A stretch of DNA of 64,000 nucleotides, from positions 5,828,001 to 5,892,000 of the forward strand of contig NZ_CP154261.1 in NCBI RefSeq assembly GCF_039511225.1, in the 5' to 3' direction. Shown in pieces: positions 25,786 to 38,139 of this stretch. Positions within the stretch are counted from its first letter, which is position 1; each line of letters starts with the position of its first letter. The translations under genes and the position numbers were made by a program. The DNA is from Sphingobacterium multivorum. GTDB lineage: Bacteria; Bacteroidota; Bacteroidia; Sphingobacteriales; Sphingobacteriaceae. The notes under the pieces are model-generated. The model was not told the DNA's origin. It saw nothing but the letters and a program-made list of their open reading frames with translations, and searched no databases.

Positions 25786-26982
25786 ATGGCTTTAGCTGGG
25801 AAAAATATTGTAATTGCTGTATGCGGCAGTATTGCCGCATACAAGATTGCATCCCTCATCCGCCTTTTGGTAAAAGCAAAAGCCCGAGTTAATGTAGTCA
25901 TGTCAAAAGAAGCGACAGCCTTTATTACCCCGCTTACGCTTTCCACACTTTCCAAAACCCCTGTTTTAATAGATTATTATCAGCCGAATACCGGGGAATG
26001 GAACAATCATGTCGAAATTGCTTTAAATGCGGATTACATTTTAGTCGCACCAGCAACGGCAAATACCCTGGCCAAAATGGCCAATGGGTTTTGCGATAAC
26101 CTCTTAACAGCCGTATATCTATCAGCAAAATGTCCAGTACTATTCGCTCCAGCAATGGATTTAGATATGTGGAAACACCCGTCAACACAGTCCAATATTA
26201 ATAAGCTTAGTTCTTATGGCAATATCCTCATTCCTCCGGGAAAAGGGGAACTGGCAAGTGGTCTAGTGGGTGAGGGGCGTTTGGCGGAACCGGAAGAAAT
26301 AATGGATTTCTTAGTTAAATTTTCGGAGAGAGGACTGCCCTTAGCAGGAAAGAAAGCATTAGTATCTGCAGGCCCTACTTATGAAGCTATAGACCCGGTC
26401 CGCTTCATTGGCAATCATTCAAGTGGAAAAATGGGCTATGCCATCGCCAAACAACTTGAAGCACTTGGCGCAGACGTCACGCTAGTATCGGGACCGACTG
26501 CCTTGAAATTACCCGAGCGCGTCTATACGATTTCAGTTACCTCGGCAGCTGAGATGCTAAGCGCCTGCGAAGAATATTTTGAAGCAGCAGATATTGTTGT
26601 GATGAGCGCTGCTGTGGCAGACTACACTCCAGTTGAAGTCGCTACCCAAAAAATAAAAAAGAAAGAAAATGAATTCGCTATCGCGCTGACGAAAACCGCC
26701 GATATTCTAGCTGCCTTAGGTGCCAAAAAGAAAGAAAACCAGTTACTCGTTGGGTTTGCATTGGAAACCAATAATGAACTCGAAAATGCAAAAGACAAAT
26801 TGGTTCGAAAAAACCTGGATTTTATTGTGCTCAATTCCATGCAAGATAAAGGTGCCGGCTTTGCTACGGATACCAATAAAGTCACTATAATCGATCGGTC
26901 TGGAAATACCCGTGAGTTTAGCCTAAAATCGAAAGAAGAAGTTGCTAAAGATATCTGTTCAATTATCGTGGACCTATCCTAA
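25786..26982 (+). CDS. coaBC: Bifunctional phosphopantothenoylcysteine decarboxylase/synthetase
   Basis: 398 residues. Catalyses two steps of coenzyme A synthesis. The CoaC half (1 to about 180) binds FMN: AVCGSIAAYKIASLIR, the NHVEIAL histidine, APATANTLAKMANGFCDN and APAMDLDMWKHP. The CoaB half has SAGPTYEAIDPVRFIGNHSS-GKMG and the K-rich loop IKKKENEFAIALTKTADIL that uses CTP. It starts 10 bases after the omega gene. Downstream is a convergent methyltransferase gene. Confidence 0.96.
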   Translation: MALAGKNIVIAVCGSIAAYKIASLIRLLVKAKARVNVVMSKEATAFITPLTLSTLSKTPVLIDYYQPNTGEWNNHVEIALNADYILVAPATANTLAKMANGFCDNLLTAVYLSAKCPVLFAPAMDLDMWKHPSTQSNINKLSSYGNILIPPGKGELASGLVGEGRLAEPEEIMDFLVKFSERGLPLAGKKALVSAGPTYEAIDPVRFIGNHSSGKMGYAIAKQLEALGADVTLVSGPTALKLPERVYTISVTSAAEMLSACEEYFEAADIVVMSAAVADYTPVEVATQKIKKKENEFAIALTKTADILAALGAKKKENQLLVGFALETNNELENAKDKLVRKNLDFIVLNSMQDKGAGFATDTNKVTIIDRSGNTREFSLKSKEEVAKDICSIIVDLS

Positions 26983-27027
26983 GCAAATTTTATATATACT
27001 CCCGTTGGAGTACAATGTCTCCAGTTC

Positions 27028-28395
27028 TTATAAATTTGCAATCCTCAATTCCTTTGGATAATAATTGTTTATTCGGTTGGTCAACACCTTCATCCAGCCC
27101 AAAGGTTTACCTCGAAAACTTGCTATGGCCCATCCTTGAATATTTTCGCCAATCGTATCCACAGCTATATTTTCCTTCCTAAGATAATTTCGGGCATCCT
27201 CAAGCGACAATTCCACCGATTGGAAGTCTTTGGTCAAGTGAATACTCAAAGCCAGCGCATGGCTTGGTATTAGCTCCTTTCTGTTAAGTTTCCCAACATT
27301 AGTTCCCGCATTTTTAAGATAAAGTACATTTTGGAGATACTTTAGATCATGCTCATACATTTTTGGAAAAATATATACATCCTCATGATGAAGAAAAGGA
27401 TGAAAACTGGCACTATCTGAAATCCAATTATCTAAAATTCCTCTAGGTACATCTGATTTTTCGGGTTTGATTCGTTTTCTATTGAACGTTTCCTGTTCGC
27501 CAATCTTCTTAAGGACAGCAATAAAAAAGCCCTCTCCACCTAATTTATGCGGGTAAAATCGATAACCGTGTGCAAGATGCTTATTAGAACTTGTGTGATC
27601 AATTCCCCAATGCTCTTCAATAGCTATTTCAATAGATTCGAAATCGCCGCTATCCAATAACCAATCGACAATATCTTCATTTTCTTCCGGGGAATAAGAA
27701 CACGTTGAATAGAACAAATATCCGCCCTTATTTAAAGTGGCCAAGCTTTCAGCCAAAATCCGCTGTTGTCTTTCGCTACAAAGCTTAACATTAGCTTCGG
27801 ACCATTCATCGATGGCATCGGTATCTTTCCTAAACATCCCAGATCCAGAACATGGGGCATCAACAACCATCAAATCGAAGTATCCTGGAAGGCGATTAAA
27901 CGCTGCAGGATCATTATTTGTCGTTACTGTGTTAGCATTTCCCCATTTCATTAAGTTATCTTGCAGGATGGTAACCCTAGTTTTAATAATTTCATTTGCA
28001 ACTAGGAGCGATTCCGGATGCAAACTACTGTTTAATAAAGTAGACTTTCCTCCTGGAGCGGCGCATAAGTCCAACGCCCGAACACTCCCTTCATTTAACT
28101 TCAAACTTCGAATAATATGATCTATGAACATAGAAGAAGCATCTTGTGGATAGTATGCTCCAGCATGAAATAAAGGATCTAACGTAAACACTGGACGGTC
28201 CTGAAGATAATAAGCCACATGACACCAAGGAACTTGTTCTGCGTTAGGAAACGGACAATCTTCTAATTTATTAGGGTTTAAGCGTATTGCTGTTGCCCGA
28301 ACACCTTCTTCATGTATCTTAATAAATGCATCAGTATCAAATAATGGATTCACTCCTAACTTTTTCACTAAAGAATTTGGCAGAAAATTACTCAT
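27028..28395 (-). CDS. RsmF/NOL1-NOP2-Sun family rRNA cytosine-5 methyltransferase
   Basis: 455 residues. A SAM-dependent RNA m5C methyltransferase. The SAM-binding motif is LDLCAAPGGKSTLL. Motif IV is VDAPCSGSGMFRKD, motif VI is YSTCSYSPEENED (catalytic Cys in TCS). The C-terminal 120 residues resemble the PUA-like RNA-binding tail of RsmF (ALSIHLTKDFQSVELSLEDA, GWAIASFRGKPLGWMK). Length fits RsmF rather than RsmB; the modified position is not shown by sequence alone. Confidence 0.92.
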   Translation of the reverse strand: MSNFLPNSLVKKLGVNPLFDTDAFIKIHEEGVRATAIRLNPNKLEDCPFPNAEQVPWCHVAYYLQDRPVFTLDPLFHAGAYYPQDASSMFIDHIIRSLKLNEGSVRALDLCAAPGGKSTLLNSSLHPESLLVANEIIKTRVTILQDNLMKWGNANTVTTNNDPAAFNRLPGYFDLMVVDAPCSGSGMFRKDTDAIDEWSEANVKLCSERQQRILAESLATLNKGGYLFYSTCSYSPEENEDIVDWLLDSGDFESIEIAIEEHWGIDHTSSNKHLAHGYRFYPHKLGGEGFFIAVLKKIGEQETFNRKRIKPEKSDVPRGILDNWISDSASFHPFLHHEDVYIFPKMYEHDLKYLQNVLYLKNAGTNVGKLNRKELIPSHALALSIHLTKDFQSVELSLEDARNYLRKENIAVDTIGENIQGWAIASFRGKPLGWMKVLTNRINNYYPKELRIANL

Positions 28396-28471
28396 GTTGT
28401 CCTAATAGTTTGCGATAAAATTAAGATAAATAAAAATGAAGTCAAAATAAGTGGTAAATTACAAGAAAGAG

Positions 28472-28479
28472 TAACTTTG
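28472..28479 (+). promoter_or_regulatory. -7 element of the SRPBCC gene, predicted leaderless
   Basis: TAACTTTG, an exact TAnnTTTG match. The ATG begins 5 bases after the G, the same geometry as bamD. No TTG at the normal -33 distance. Confidence 0.55.
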
Positions 28480-28483
28480 CACC

Positions 28484-28870
28484 ATGAAAGAATTCAAGAA
28501 ATATGCTATTATTCCTGCAACTCCAGAGGAGCTGTATCTTGCATTAACGACCGAAATTACCGCTCGTCTTTGGACAGGAGACCTAGTGTCCATAGACGCT
28601 ACTGTCAACGGAGAATTCTCCTTATGGGATGGTGCTATAACTGGCCGGTTCTTGGAACTAGCACCTTCGACAAAAATTGTACAAGAATGGTACTTCGGTG
28701 AAACAGACAGCCCTTCGATTGTTACATTAAAGCTGCATGAACATAAAAAAGGGACATCCTTGGAAATTAGGCAGACAAATATACCGGATGAAGACTTTGA
28801 AAATATCTCGGATGGATGGGAAGACCCTTATATCTCCTCGTTGATCGACTTTTATACAGAAGAAGATTAA
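28484..28870 (+). CDS. SRPBCC/START-like domain protein (AHSA1-like)
   Basis: 128 residues. A single START/Bet v1-type fold: PATPEELYLALTTEITARLW, a strand GEFSLWDGAITGRFLELAP, VQEWYFGETDSPSIVTLKLH and a long C-terminal helix starting SDGWEDPYISSLIDFY. AHSA1-type proteins bind hydrophobic ligands or, in eukaryotes, activate Hsp90. This short form has no assigned ligand. It is the last plus-strand gene before the rRNA operon. Confidence 0.85.
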   Translation: MKEFKKYAIIPATPEELYLALTTEITARLWTGDLVSIDATVNGEFSLWDGAITGRFLELAPSTKIVQEWYFGETDSPSIVTLKLHEHKKGTSLEIRQTNIPDEDFENISDGWEDPYISSLIDFYTEED

Positions 28871-29493
28871 AGAAATGCAGCTGTTCTTCCAGGGTATAGT
28901 GTAATAGCTAAGAAAATCAGGTATTTGTATTCCATATAGACTGTTGGCAATACAGATACCTCCATTAATGGGCCCGACTTTCCACTTTCCAATATATAAT
29001 AATTGATATTTCGCTATTATACAACCTTAGAGTCTTTTCAATATCTCAAATAGAACGGATTATAATTTCTACATGCTCCTTTAATCCCAATCTTCATACA
29101 ATAAAATATCCCACAATAGTTCCAAACACCAAACTCAAAGCTCCTGCCGATATATTCATCCTTTACAGGCAAAGGTGTAGTAATCTTACAACATAAAATC
29201 GGAACAGCGAAAATTATGGTTTTAAAAAGTTTTCAATCCTATCTAACAGAAATGCGAATGATATATCTAGAAACCGAGACTTTCTCTCCTCCGTAAATTA
29301 TTTGGGTAATAGCTGAGACATGACATGCTCCTAGTGATTACAAGTAGCTTCTGTAGTGAGCGCCGAATATTTGATTTACAATAAATGCTGGCGATAACGA
29401 TGCGTCATGCTGCTGCGGGACAGCGCCGGTCGGGGGTACGGAAGATATGCAATAGCATTATACGGGGAAGTACAGGGAGTTACCTAAACGAAA
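28871..29493. other. Intergenic region between the SRPBCC gene and the rRNA operon
   Basis: 623 bases, mostly A+T-rich. No reading frame resembles a known protein. The only candidate is a 21-codon minus-strand frame at 29159-29094. No tRNA, repeat or promoter that I could support was seen. Confidence 0.6.
29094..29159 (-). CDS. Possible 21-residue membrane peptide
   Basis: ATG-to-TGA on the minus strand, product MNISAGALSLVFGTIVGYFI plus Val: one hydrophobic helix with glycines. CCTTTG stands just upstream but the -7 match is imperfect. The stop overlaps the ATG of a further 19-codon frame. This could be a tiny membrane protein, a remnant of a longer decayed gene, or chance. Confidence 0.2.
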   Translation of the reverse strand: MNISAGALSLVFGTIVGYFIV

Positions 29494-29524
29494 GAAGCCC
29501 TTGACTGTTTCCAGCAAGGGCTTC
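29494..29524 (-). terminator. rRNA operon terminator
   Basis: GAAGCCCTTG (29494-29503) pairs perfectly with 29515-29524 around an 11-base loop. Read on the minus strand it is followed by TTTCGTTT. It lies about 10 bases after the 5S 3' end. Confidence 0.85.
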
Positions 29525-29534
29525 CGTGTAAAAA

Positions 29535-29643
29535 AAGGCACCGACCTACTCTCCCACCTGTTACGGCAATACCATCGGCTCTGGCGGGCTTGACTGCTCT
29601 GTTCGGAATGGGAAGAGGTAGACACCGCCGATATAGGCACCTA
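29535..29643 (-). rRNA. rrf: 5S ribosomal RNA
   Basis: The minus strand holds the conserved 5S core TTCCCATTCCGAACAGAGCA, and the ends AGGTGCC and GGCACC pair to form helix I. Boundaries are estimated from this stem. Confidence 0.92.
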
Positions 29644-29803
29644 AATATTTTTTTAGATCTGAGATCAGGGATAAGAGTATCAGGAGCCTGTAAGGTCCGA
29701 AATAATCCCTATGTTCATATCTAAATGACATATCTATTGAAAGAGTTTCGTTTCTGTCTTGTTTCTAAAAATTAAAGAGGAAGACAACAGTGTTATCTGC
29801 TTG

Positions 29804-32682
<2,879 letters not shown>

Positions 32683-32850
32683 ACCGGCATAGCCTTTTGC
32701 TACTATGCGGCTGCTTTTGATATATATACCCATATGCTACGTAAAGATTCGTTCGGCATTCACCGAGGGTCTCCTCTCTACATCAGACACATACACGTAT
32801 TGTCTCTATACTGTTGTCTTCTCTTGTAATTTTTTTTCTCTTTCAATATG

Positions 32851-32859
32851 TCAAAGAAC
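32851..32859 (-). promoter_or_regulatory. boxA-like antitermination site in the rRNA spacer
   Basis: GTTCTTTGA on the minus strand, between tRNA-Ala and 23S. A related GTTCTTTAAG lies in the 16S leader at 34884-34875. Both resemble boxA sites used for rRNA antitermination. Confidence 0.45.
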
Positions 32860-32912
32860 TCTTTTTCCGGTTTGTTTCTTCGGAGCATCTGTCGATGTCC
32901 CTCCCGGAGATG

Positions 32913-32986
32913 TGGAGAATAACGGATTCGAACCGTTGACCCCCTGCGTGCAAGGCAGGTGCTCTAGCCAGCTGAGCTAATTCCCC
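32913..32986 (-). tRNA. tRNA-Ala (anticodon TGC)
   Basis: 74 bases on the minus strand, from GGGGAATTAGCTCAGCTGG to the acceptor strand TTCTCC plus A. The anticodon stem-loop CTGCC-TTGCACG-CAGG places TGC at 32952-32950. TTCGAAT marks the T loop. No encoded CCA. Confidence 0.97.
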
Positions 32987-32997
32987 TTAACTTTTCG

Positions 32998-33071
32998 TAG
33001 TCCCGAGCAGATTTGAACTGCTGACCCCTACATTATCAGTGTAGTGCTCTAACCAACTGAGCTACGGGACT
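32998..33071 (-). tRNA. tRNA-Ile (anticodon GAT)
   Basis: 74 bases on the minus strand, acceptor AGTCCCG/CGGGACT with discriminator A. The anticodon loop in ACTGATAATG gives GAT. The order 16S-Ile-Ala-23S is the common one. No encoded CCA. Confidence 0.97.
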
Positions 33072-33193
33072 AGCTATTTCCTGTTCATCTATCTCTCTCG
33101 GTCCTGCTCCTTTCGGGGCGGGCACTTTCTTCTGATGTTTTTCTTCTTTTGCAATCATATGTAACGTGACGAGCACCGATCTGCGATACTCTA

Positions 33194-34725
<1,532 letters not shown>

Positions 34726-34874
34726 AAATGAAGTTTTTGATTCCAACTATTTATAATAATCAGAATTCTTTTTTTTATATCTCTGATCTTGGATCGAATT
34801 GAACTATTACTTGAATTTGTTCATGACTTTCGACTTTCGTCTGTCTACTCGTCACGCTTACATGATTGTGTTTT

Positions 34875-34884
34875 CTTAAAGAAC
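34875..34884 (-). promoter_or_regulatory. boxA-like site in the 16S leader
   Basis: GTTCTTTAAG on the minus strand, about 150 bases upstream of the 16S 5' end and about 90 bases downstream of the proximal promoter. It resembles the spacer site at 32859-32851. Confidence 0.4.
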
Positions 34885-34975
34885 TTTGTCGCTTCAACTT
34901 CCGTATCCGCTATATTCCGAGGGCATTGCGCCGTCTTTATCTTTTTTGTTTTTCCCTTCGTTTCCGTTGGGACTG

Positions 34976-35005
34976 CAAAGGTAGAAATCTTTTCTGAACT
35001 TCCAA
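34976..35005 (-). promoter_or_regulatory. Proximal rRNA promoter
   Basis: On the minus strand TTG (35005-35003, inside TTTTTGG) is followed after 19 bases by TACCTTTG (34983-34976). This is a full match to the Bacteroidota promoter. Predicted start about 34972, giving a leader of about 250 bases. Confidence 0.75.
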
Positions 35006-35065
35006 AAACTTTCTGAAGTTTTTTTTCTTTTCTCTTTTTCAGATTTCCGCGTTTAAAATAAACCT

Positions 35066-35086
35066 GGCGGGATTTTAAATCCTGCC
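35066..35086. repeat. Hairpin between the two rRNA promoters
   Basis: GGCGGGATT (35066-35074) pairs with AATCCTGCC (35078-35086), one G-T wobble, 3-base loop. It would form in RNA started at the distal promoter. No T-run follows. Confidence 0.5.
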
Positions 35087-35158
35087 AAACTCCCTTAAAC
35101 CCTTCTTTTTTGATGGTTTCTTCCTGCGAAGCAACCGTCCCTCCCTTGCGGAGTGGTG

Positions 35159-35190
35159 CAAAGATAGGGAGATTGTTAACAAACTTCCAA
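35159..35190 (-). promoter_or_regulatory. Distal rRNA promoter
   Basis: TATCTTTG on the minus strand (35166-35159), an exact -7 match, with TTG 21 bases upstream (35190-35188). With the proximal element this gives tandem promoters about 180 bases apart. Confidence 0.55.
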
Positions 35191-35597
35191 GCCTTTTGTT
35201 CTTATTTATTTCATTTTCTCCTTAACTGCCTGTAAGGGTGCGAGATTCTTTTTGTAAAACAGGTGATCGGAAGGCTGGGAACGCCGGTTCCGGGACAGAA
35301 TGGGGCGGGGAACCGGGATCTAACCTGGACATTGCCGGGAACCGCGGCGTGCTGCGTACATACCGGGAACCGGGCTTTGGTAAAGGCTTCCCTGGGGAAA
35401 AAGGAATGGTGCTGGAAATTGGATCGTACCGCGGAAACCGGGCGAACCCTGCTGCGTTCCCACTTCCCGGGGATAGCGAAACGGTATCGTGAACAGTAAA
35501 AATGCACAGGGCATTCTTCACTCTGCTTTTGTCCAAGCGGAGGGGTCACTCTGGTAGCCCTCTCAGCTCAATGCTCAATTGAAGACGACGCGCACAG

Positions 35598-35620
35598 GCG
35601 CAGCCGATAGACAAGGACGG
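35598..35620 (+). repeat. 23-bp direct repeat, copy 1
   Basis: Begins GCGCAGCCGATAGAC and ends GGACGG. It matches 35865-35887 at 21 of 23 positions. The copies are 267 bases apart within the G+C-rich block. Confidence 0.8.
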
Positions 35621-35864
35621 GCGCAAAGATGGAGGCCAAAAGGATCTGGAACATCGGGCGGCATAATCCGGCCGGGATCTTCTGCTAAAAGCCGGCGCGA
35701 ACACTGTGTGTGGAATCCGTACCGGAAAGGCCGGAAAATTGCGCCGTCGGAAAGATCGCAGCGGAAAGAAACAGCAACGCAGGATATAACAGGGGACGGG
35801 ATAGCGGGAATGCCCCCAACAACTGGCACACGAAAGCCGCAGTACACTGCACACTGGATAAATT

Positions 35865-35887
35865 GCGCAGCCGATAGACGGGGACGG
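35865..35887 (+). repeat. 23-bp direct repeat, copy 2
   Basis: Second copy of the GCGCAGCCGATAGAC...GGACGG repeat, with GG where copy 1 has AA. Confidence 0.8.
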
Positions 35888-35958
35888 CCAGAAAAAATGG
35901 CAGAACACAGTGCTCTAGAATACCTTCTTTTGCAGCTATACTTTCTTACCTGTTTACT

Positions 35959-36066
35959 TAGGTTTAGTTTAGGGTTTAGTTAGGGTTTGTTTAGGTATAG
36001 TATAGGTTGTAGCTAAGCAAACCCTAACTTATTGCTAAGCTAAATATAAACAAAAGCTAACCTAAG
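35959..36066. repeat. A+T-rich TTTAGGG-like repeats in an imperfect inverted repeat
   Basis: The left arm is built from degenerate TTTAGGG/TTTAGTT units (35960-35995). The right arm carries the complement CCCTAA/CTAAGC. AGTTAGGGTTTG (35978-35989) is exactly complementary to 36018-36029, and CTTAGGTT near 35957 to AACCTAAG near 36059-36066. It could fold into a long imperfect hairpin. No coding potential. Confidence 0.6.
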
Positions 36067-36091
36067 GAATAAAGCATCCTTAAGTCTTCGT

Positions 36092-36435
36092 TATTTAGAG
36101 AAAGGTGGTTCCGCTCGGTGACAACGCTCCGGCTGCTGACAAAGGTCTGCGGGAACCTCGGACTGCCCTCCCAACCTATTTCGTACCATAGTCGGAGTTG
36201 ATTTACCCTCTGAACGTCTTACGTCCGTGCTGCATCCGTATTGAGTCCGACTTCAAGCCCGTACTCACCCTGCTGCCAACACGGACAAATGGCATTATGA
36301 ACGCGACCATGTCCCCCGAAAGCCCCGGCAAAGGGCCAACGCCAATCCGAACCGCAGCCGAAAAACACGCTATAAAGACAGACACAATAACAATTCAAGA
36401 GTTCAACATCAGACTGGGAAATACCTCAATTTAAC
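36092..36435. other. Second G+C-rich stretch, possible gene remnant
   Basis: Line 36121-36180 is 36/60 G+C, unlike the A+T-rich flanks. A plus-strand frame from 36198 to 36434 (TTG start) ends in MNATMSPESPGKGPTPIRTA and a Thr/Ile-rich tail, but it has an in-frame stop just upstream and resembles nothing I know. It may be a fragment of a transferred gene. Confidence 0.4.
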
Positions 36436-36569
36436 GATTCTATTCATTTTTATCTAGCGACGGTGTTAATCTGAGGCTTGCTCAATGACCGCCTTAGTAA
36501 ATGTTTGCTCGATTATTATAGGCTTTACCTAGGTTTCCTCGATTAGCATTAGTCTGGGTACTCTTTTAG

Positions 36570-36610
36570 TAAAAGCTAAATATTTCATTAATAAAAGCTA
36601 AATATTTCAT
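36570..36610 (+). repeat. Two-copy tandem direct repeat, 22-bp period
   Basis: TAAAAGCTAAATATTTCAT occurs exactly at 36570-36588 and 36592-36610. It lies about 185 bases before the HD-PycTM gene. It could be an operator pair or a simple duplication. Confidence 0.85.
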
Positions 36611-36793
36611 CCGATTAGCGGTCTGTTTTAAGAACAATTCATCTACTTATATAACAGTCAATTTTACAACTACTGGAATAACGCTTTTTTCAGTAAATTT
36701 GATCTAGGTTAATAAATAACAAAAAAGAAGACCTTATTTTTAAGAAATTAAAGATATTAAATACTTTTATTGCAAATAAAACCATATTGGTCC

Positions 36794-37978
36794 ATGATAG
36801 ATTATGCTCAGCTTTTAAAACAGGTAGAAGAATATGCTGAAACTTATATTACAGAAAATATTTCAGTTTGCCATTGTTTTCACAATACGATACACACACG
36901 TTCTGTTGTACGTGCGGCGGAGGAGATTTCATCGTACTATAAACTAGGAGAGGAGGATCACTTTATTGTTATTAGTGCCGCCTACTTTCATGATCTCGGC
37001 TACGTAAAATCTGACAATGCTATTGGTCATGAAAAGAGAAGTGTCGAAATTGCTTTAAATTTCCTCCAGGACAAAGGCATACCGGAAGCCATACAGGAAA
37101 AAATCAAAGGTTGTATTTTAGCAACGAGAATGCCTCAGGATCCTACAAATCTGCTGGAGCAAATTCTCTGCGACGCAGACCTATTTCATTTTGGGAATGA
37201 GGATTTCGTCAATAGAAACAAACTGATGAAAGCCGAAGCTGAAGCAGTACTAGGGAAGGAGATTGATAAAGACGTATGGCGGGCCGGTACAATCAAACTA
37301 CTAATGAGCCATCATTACCATACGGAATATGCAAAACAAAAGCTTAATGCCAAAAAAGAGATGAATCTAAAAGAACTGGAGAAAAAACAGGAGAAATCTA
37401 TCTCAAAAAATAAAGAAAGCAAAAAAGAAGACAAGAAGGAAAAGGAGAAAGGCAGTAAGCCAGAACGTGGGATAGAAACAATGTTCCGGATTACGTCCTC
37501 AAACAATCAGCGACTAAGCGACATGGCAGACAATAAAGCCAACATCCTCTTAACGGTCAATTCTATTATCCTTTCTGTCGTGATTGCTGTCTTATTTCGG
37601 AAACTAGATGCCAACGAGCACCTAATTATCCCAACAATTATCTTAACTACAGCCGTGGTAGCAACCATGGTCATGGCCATACTATCAACGATACCCAAAA
37701 TTCCGTCGGGTAAATTCTCAAAGGAGGAAATCGAACAGAAATCAGTCAATCTTCTCTTTTTTGGAAATTTTTACAAAATGAAACTCGACGATTATAACGA
37801 GGGTATGCAGAAGGTAATGGTCGACTCGGAATTTCTATATGGCATGCTCACCAAGGATGTTTATTCGCAAGGTGTGGTATTAGGACGAAAATACAAGCTT
37901 CTACGATACGCCTATGGAATTTTTATGTTTGGACTTGTTATATCGGTTGTTTCTTTTGTCGCCGCAACCATATTTTAA
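36794..37978 (+). CDS. HD-domain protein fused to a Pycsar-effector-type transmembrane domain (PycTM)
   Basis: 394 residues from the ATG at 36794; the frame also opens at a TTG at 36770. Residues 1 to about 180 are an HD phosphohydrolase with His34 (NTIHT), His66-Asp67 (AAYFHDLGY), His79 and Asp127 (LCDADLF), so the metal site looks complete. Residues about 186-224 are a Lys/Glu linker. Residues about 229-394 match the DUF5706/PycTM family: FRITSSNNQRLSDMADNKAN, then helices near 250-268, 278-298 and 372-392. In Pycsar defence PycTM proteins respond to cCMP or cUMP and damage the membrane. No pyrimidine cyclase gene is in the window. A TACTTTTA element lies at 36762-36769. Confidence 0.88.
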   Translation: MIDYAQLLKQVEEYAETYITENISVCHCFHNTIHTRSVVRAAEEISSYYKLGEEDHFIVISAAYFHDLGYVKSDNAIGHEKRSVEIALNFLQDKGIPEAIQEKIKGCILATRMPQDPTNLLEQILCDADLFHFGNEDFVNRNKLMKAEAEAVLGKEIDKDVWRAGTIKLLMSHHYHTEYAKQKLNAKKEMNLKELEKKQEKSISKNKESKKEDKKEKEKGSKPERGIETMFRITSSNNQRLSDMADNKANILLTVNSIILSVVIAVLFRKLDANEHLIIPTIILTTAVVATMVMAILSTIPKIPSGKFSKEEIEQKSVNLLFFGNFYKMKLDDYNEGMQKVMVDSEFLYGMLTKDVYSQGVVLGRKYKLLRYAYGIFMFGLVISVVSFVAATIF

Positions 37979-38139
37979 TGCAATACTATAAAAACAGTGA
38001 AATATTTCAGCATCATGTTTTCCAAACTTTCTTTTCTATTGAAAAAGATGCCGCCTTTAGACCAATCATTAGCTACCAATAAATAGCATCATTATTGATG
38101 TTGTTGTAAGCACGTTGCCATAACCATAAATTTATACGG

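Larger units (their letters stand above)
35221..35920. other. G+C-rich block without a convincing gene
   Basis: Lines 35281-35340 and 35641-35700 contain 39/60 and 36/60 G+C, far above neighbours such as 36001-36060 (18/60). Several frames on both strands are open for 60-130 codons, but none resembles a protein and they overlap one another, as expected from low stop-codon density. The motif GGGAACCG recurs at least three times in 35300-35380. It is bounded by the rRNA promoter region and the A+T-rich repeat at 35.96 kb. Origin unknown. Confidence 0.6.

Noticed and set aside
35211..35983. Overlapping open frames of 60-134 codons on both strands in the G+C-rich block
   Set aside because: Several frames are open at once because G+C-rich DNA has few stop codons; none gives a protein-like or recognisable product.
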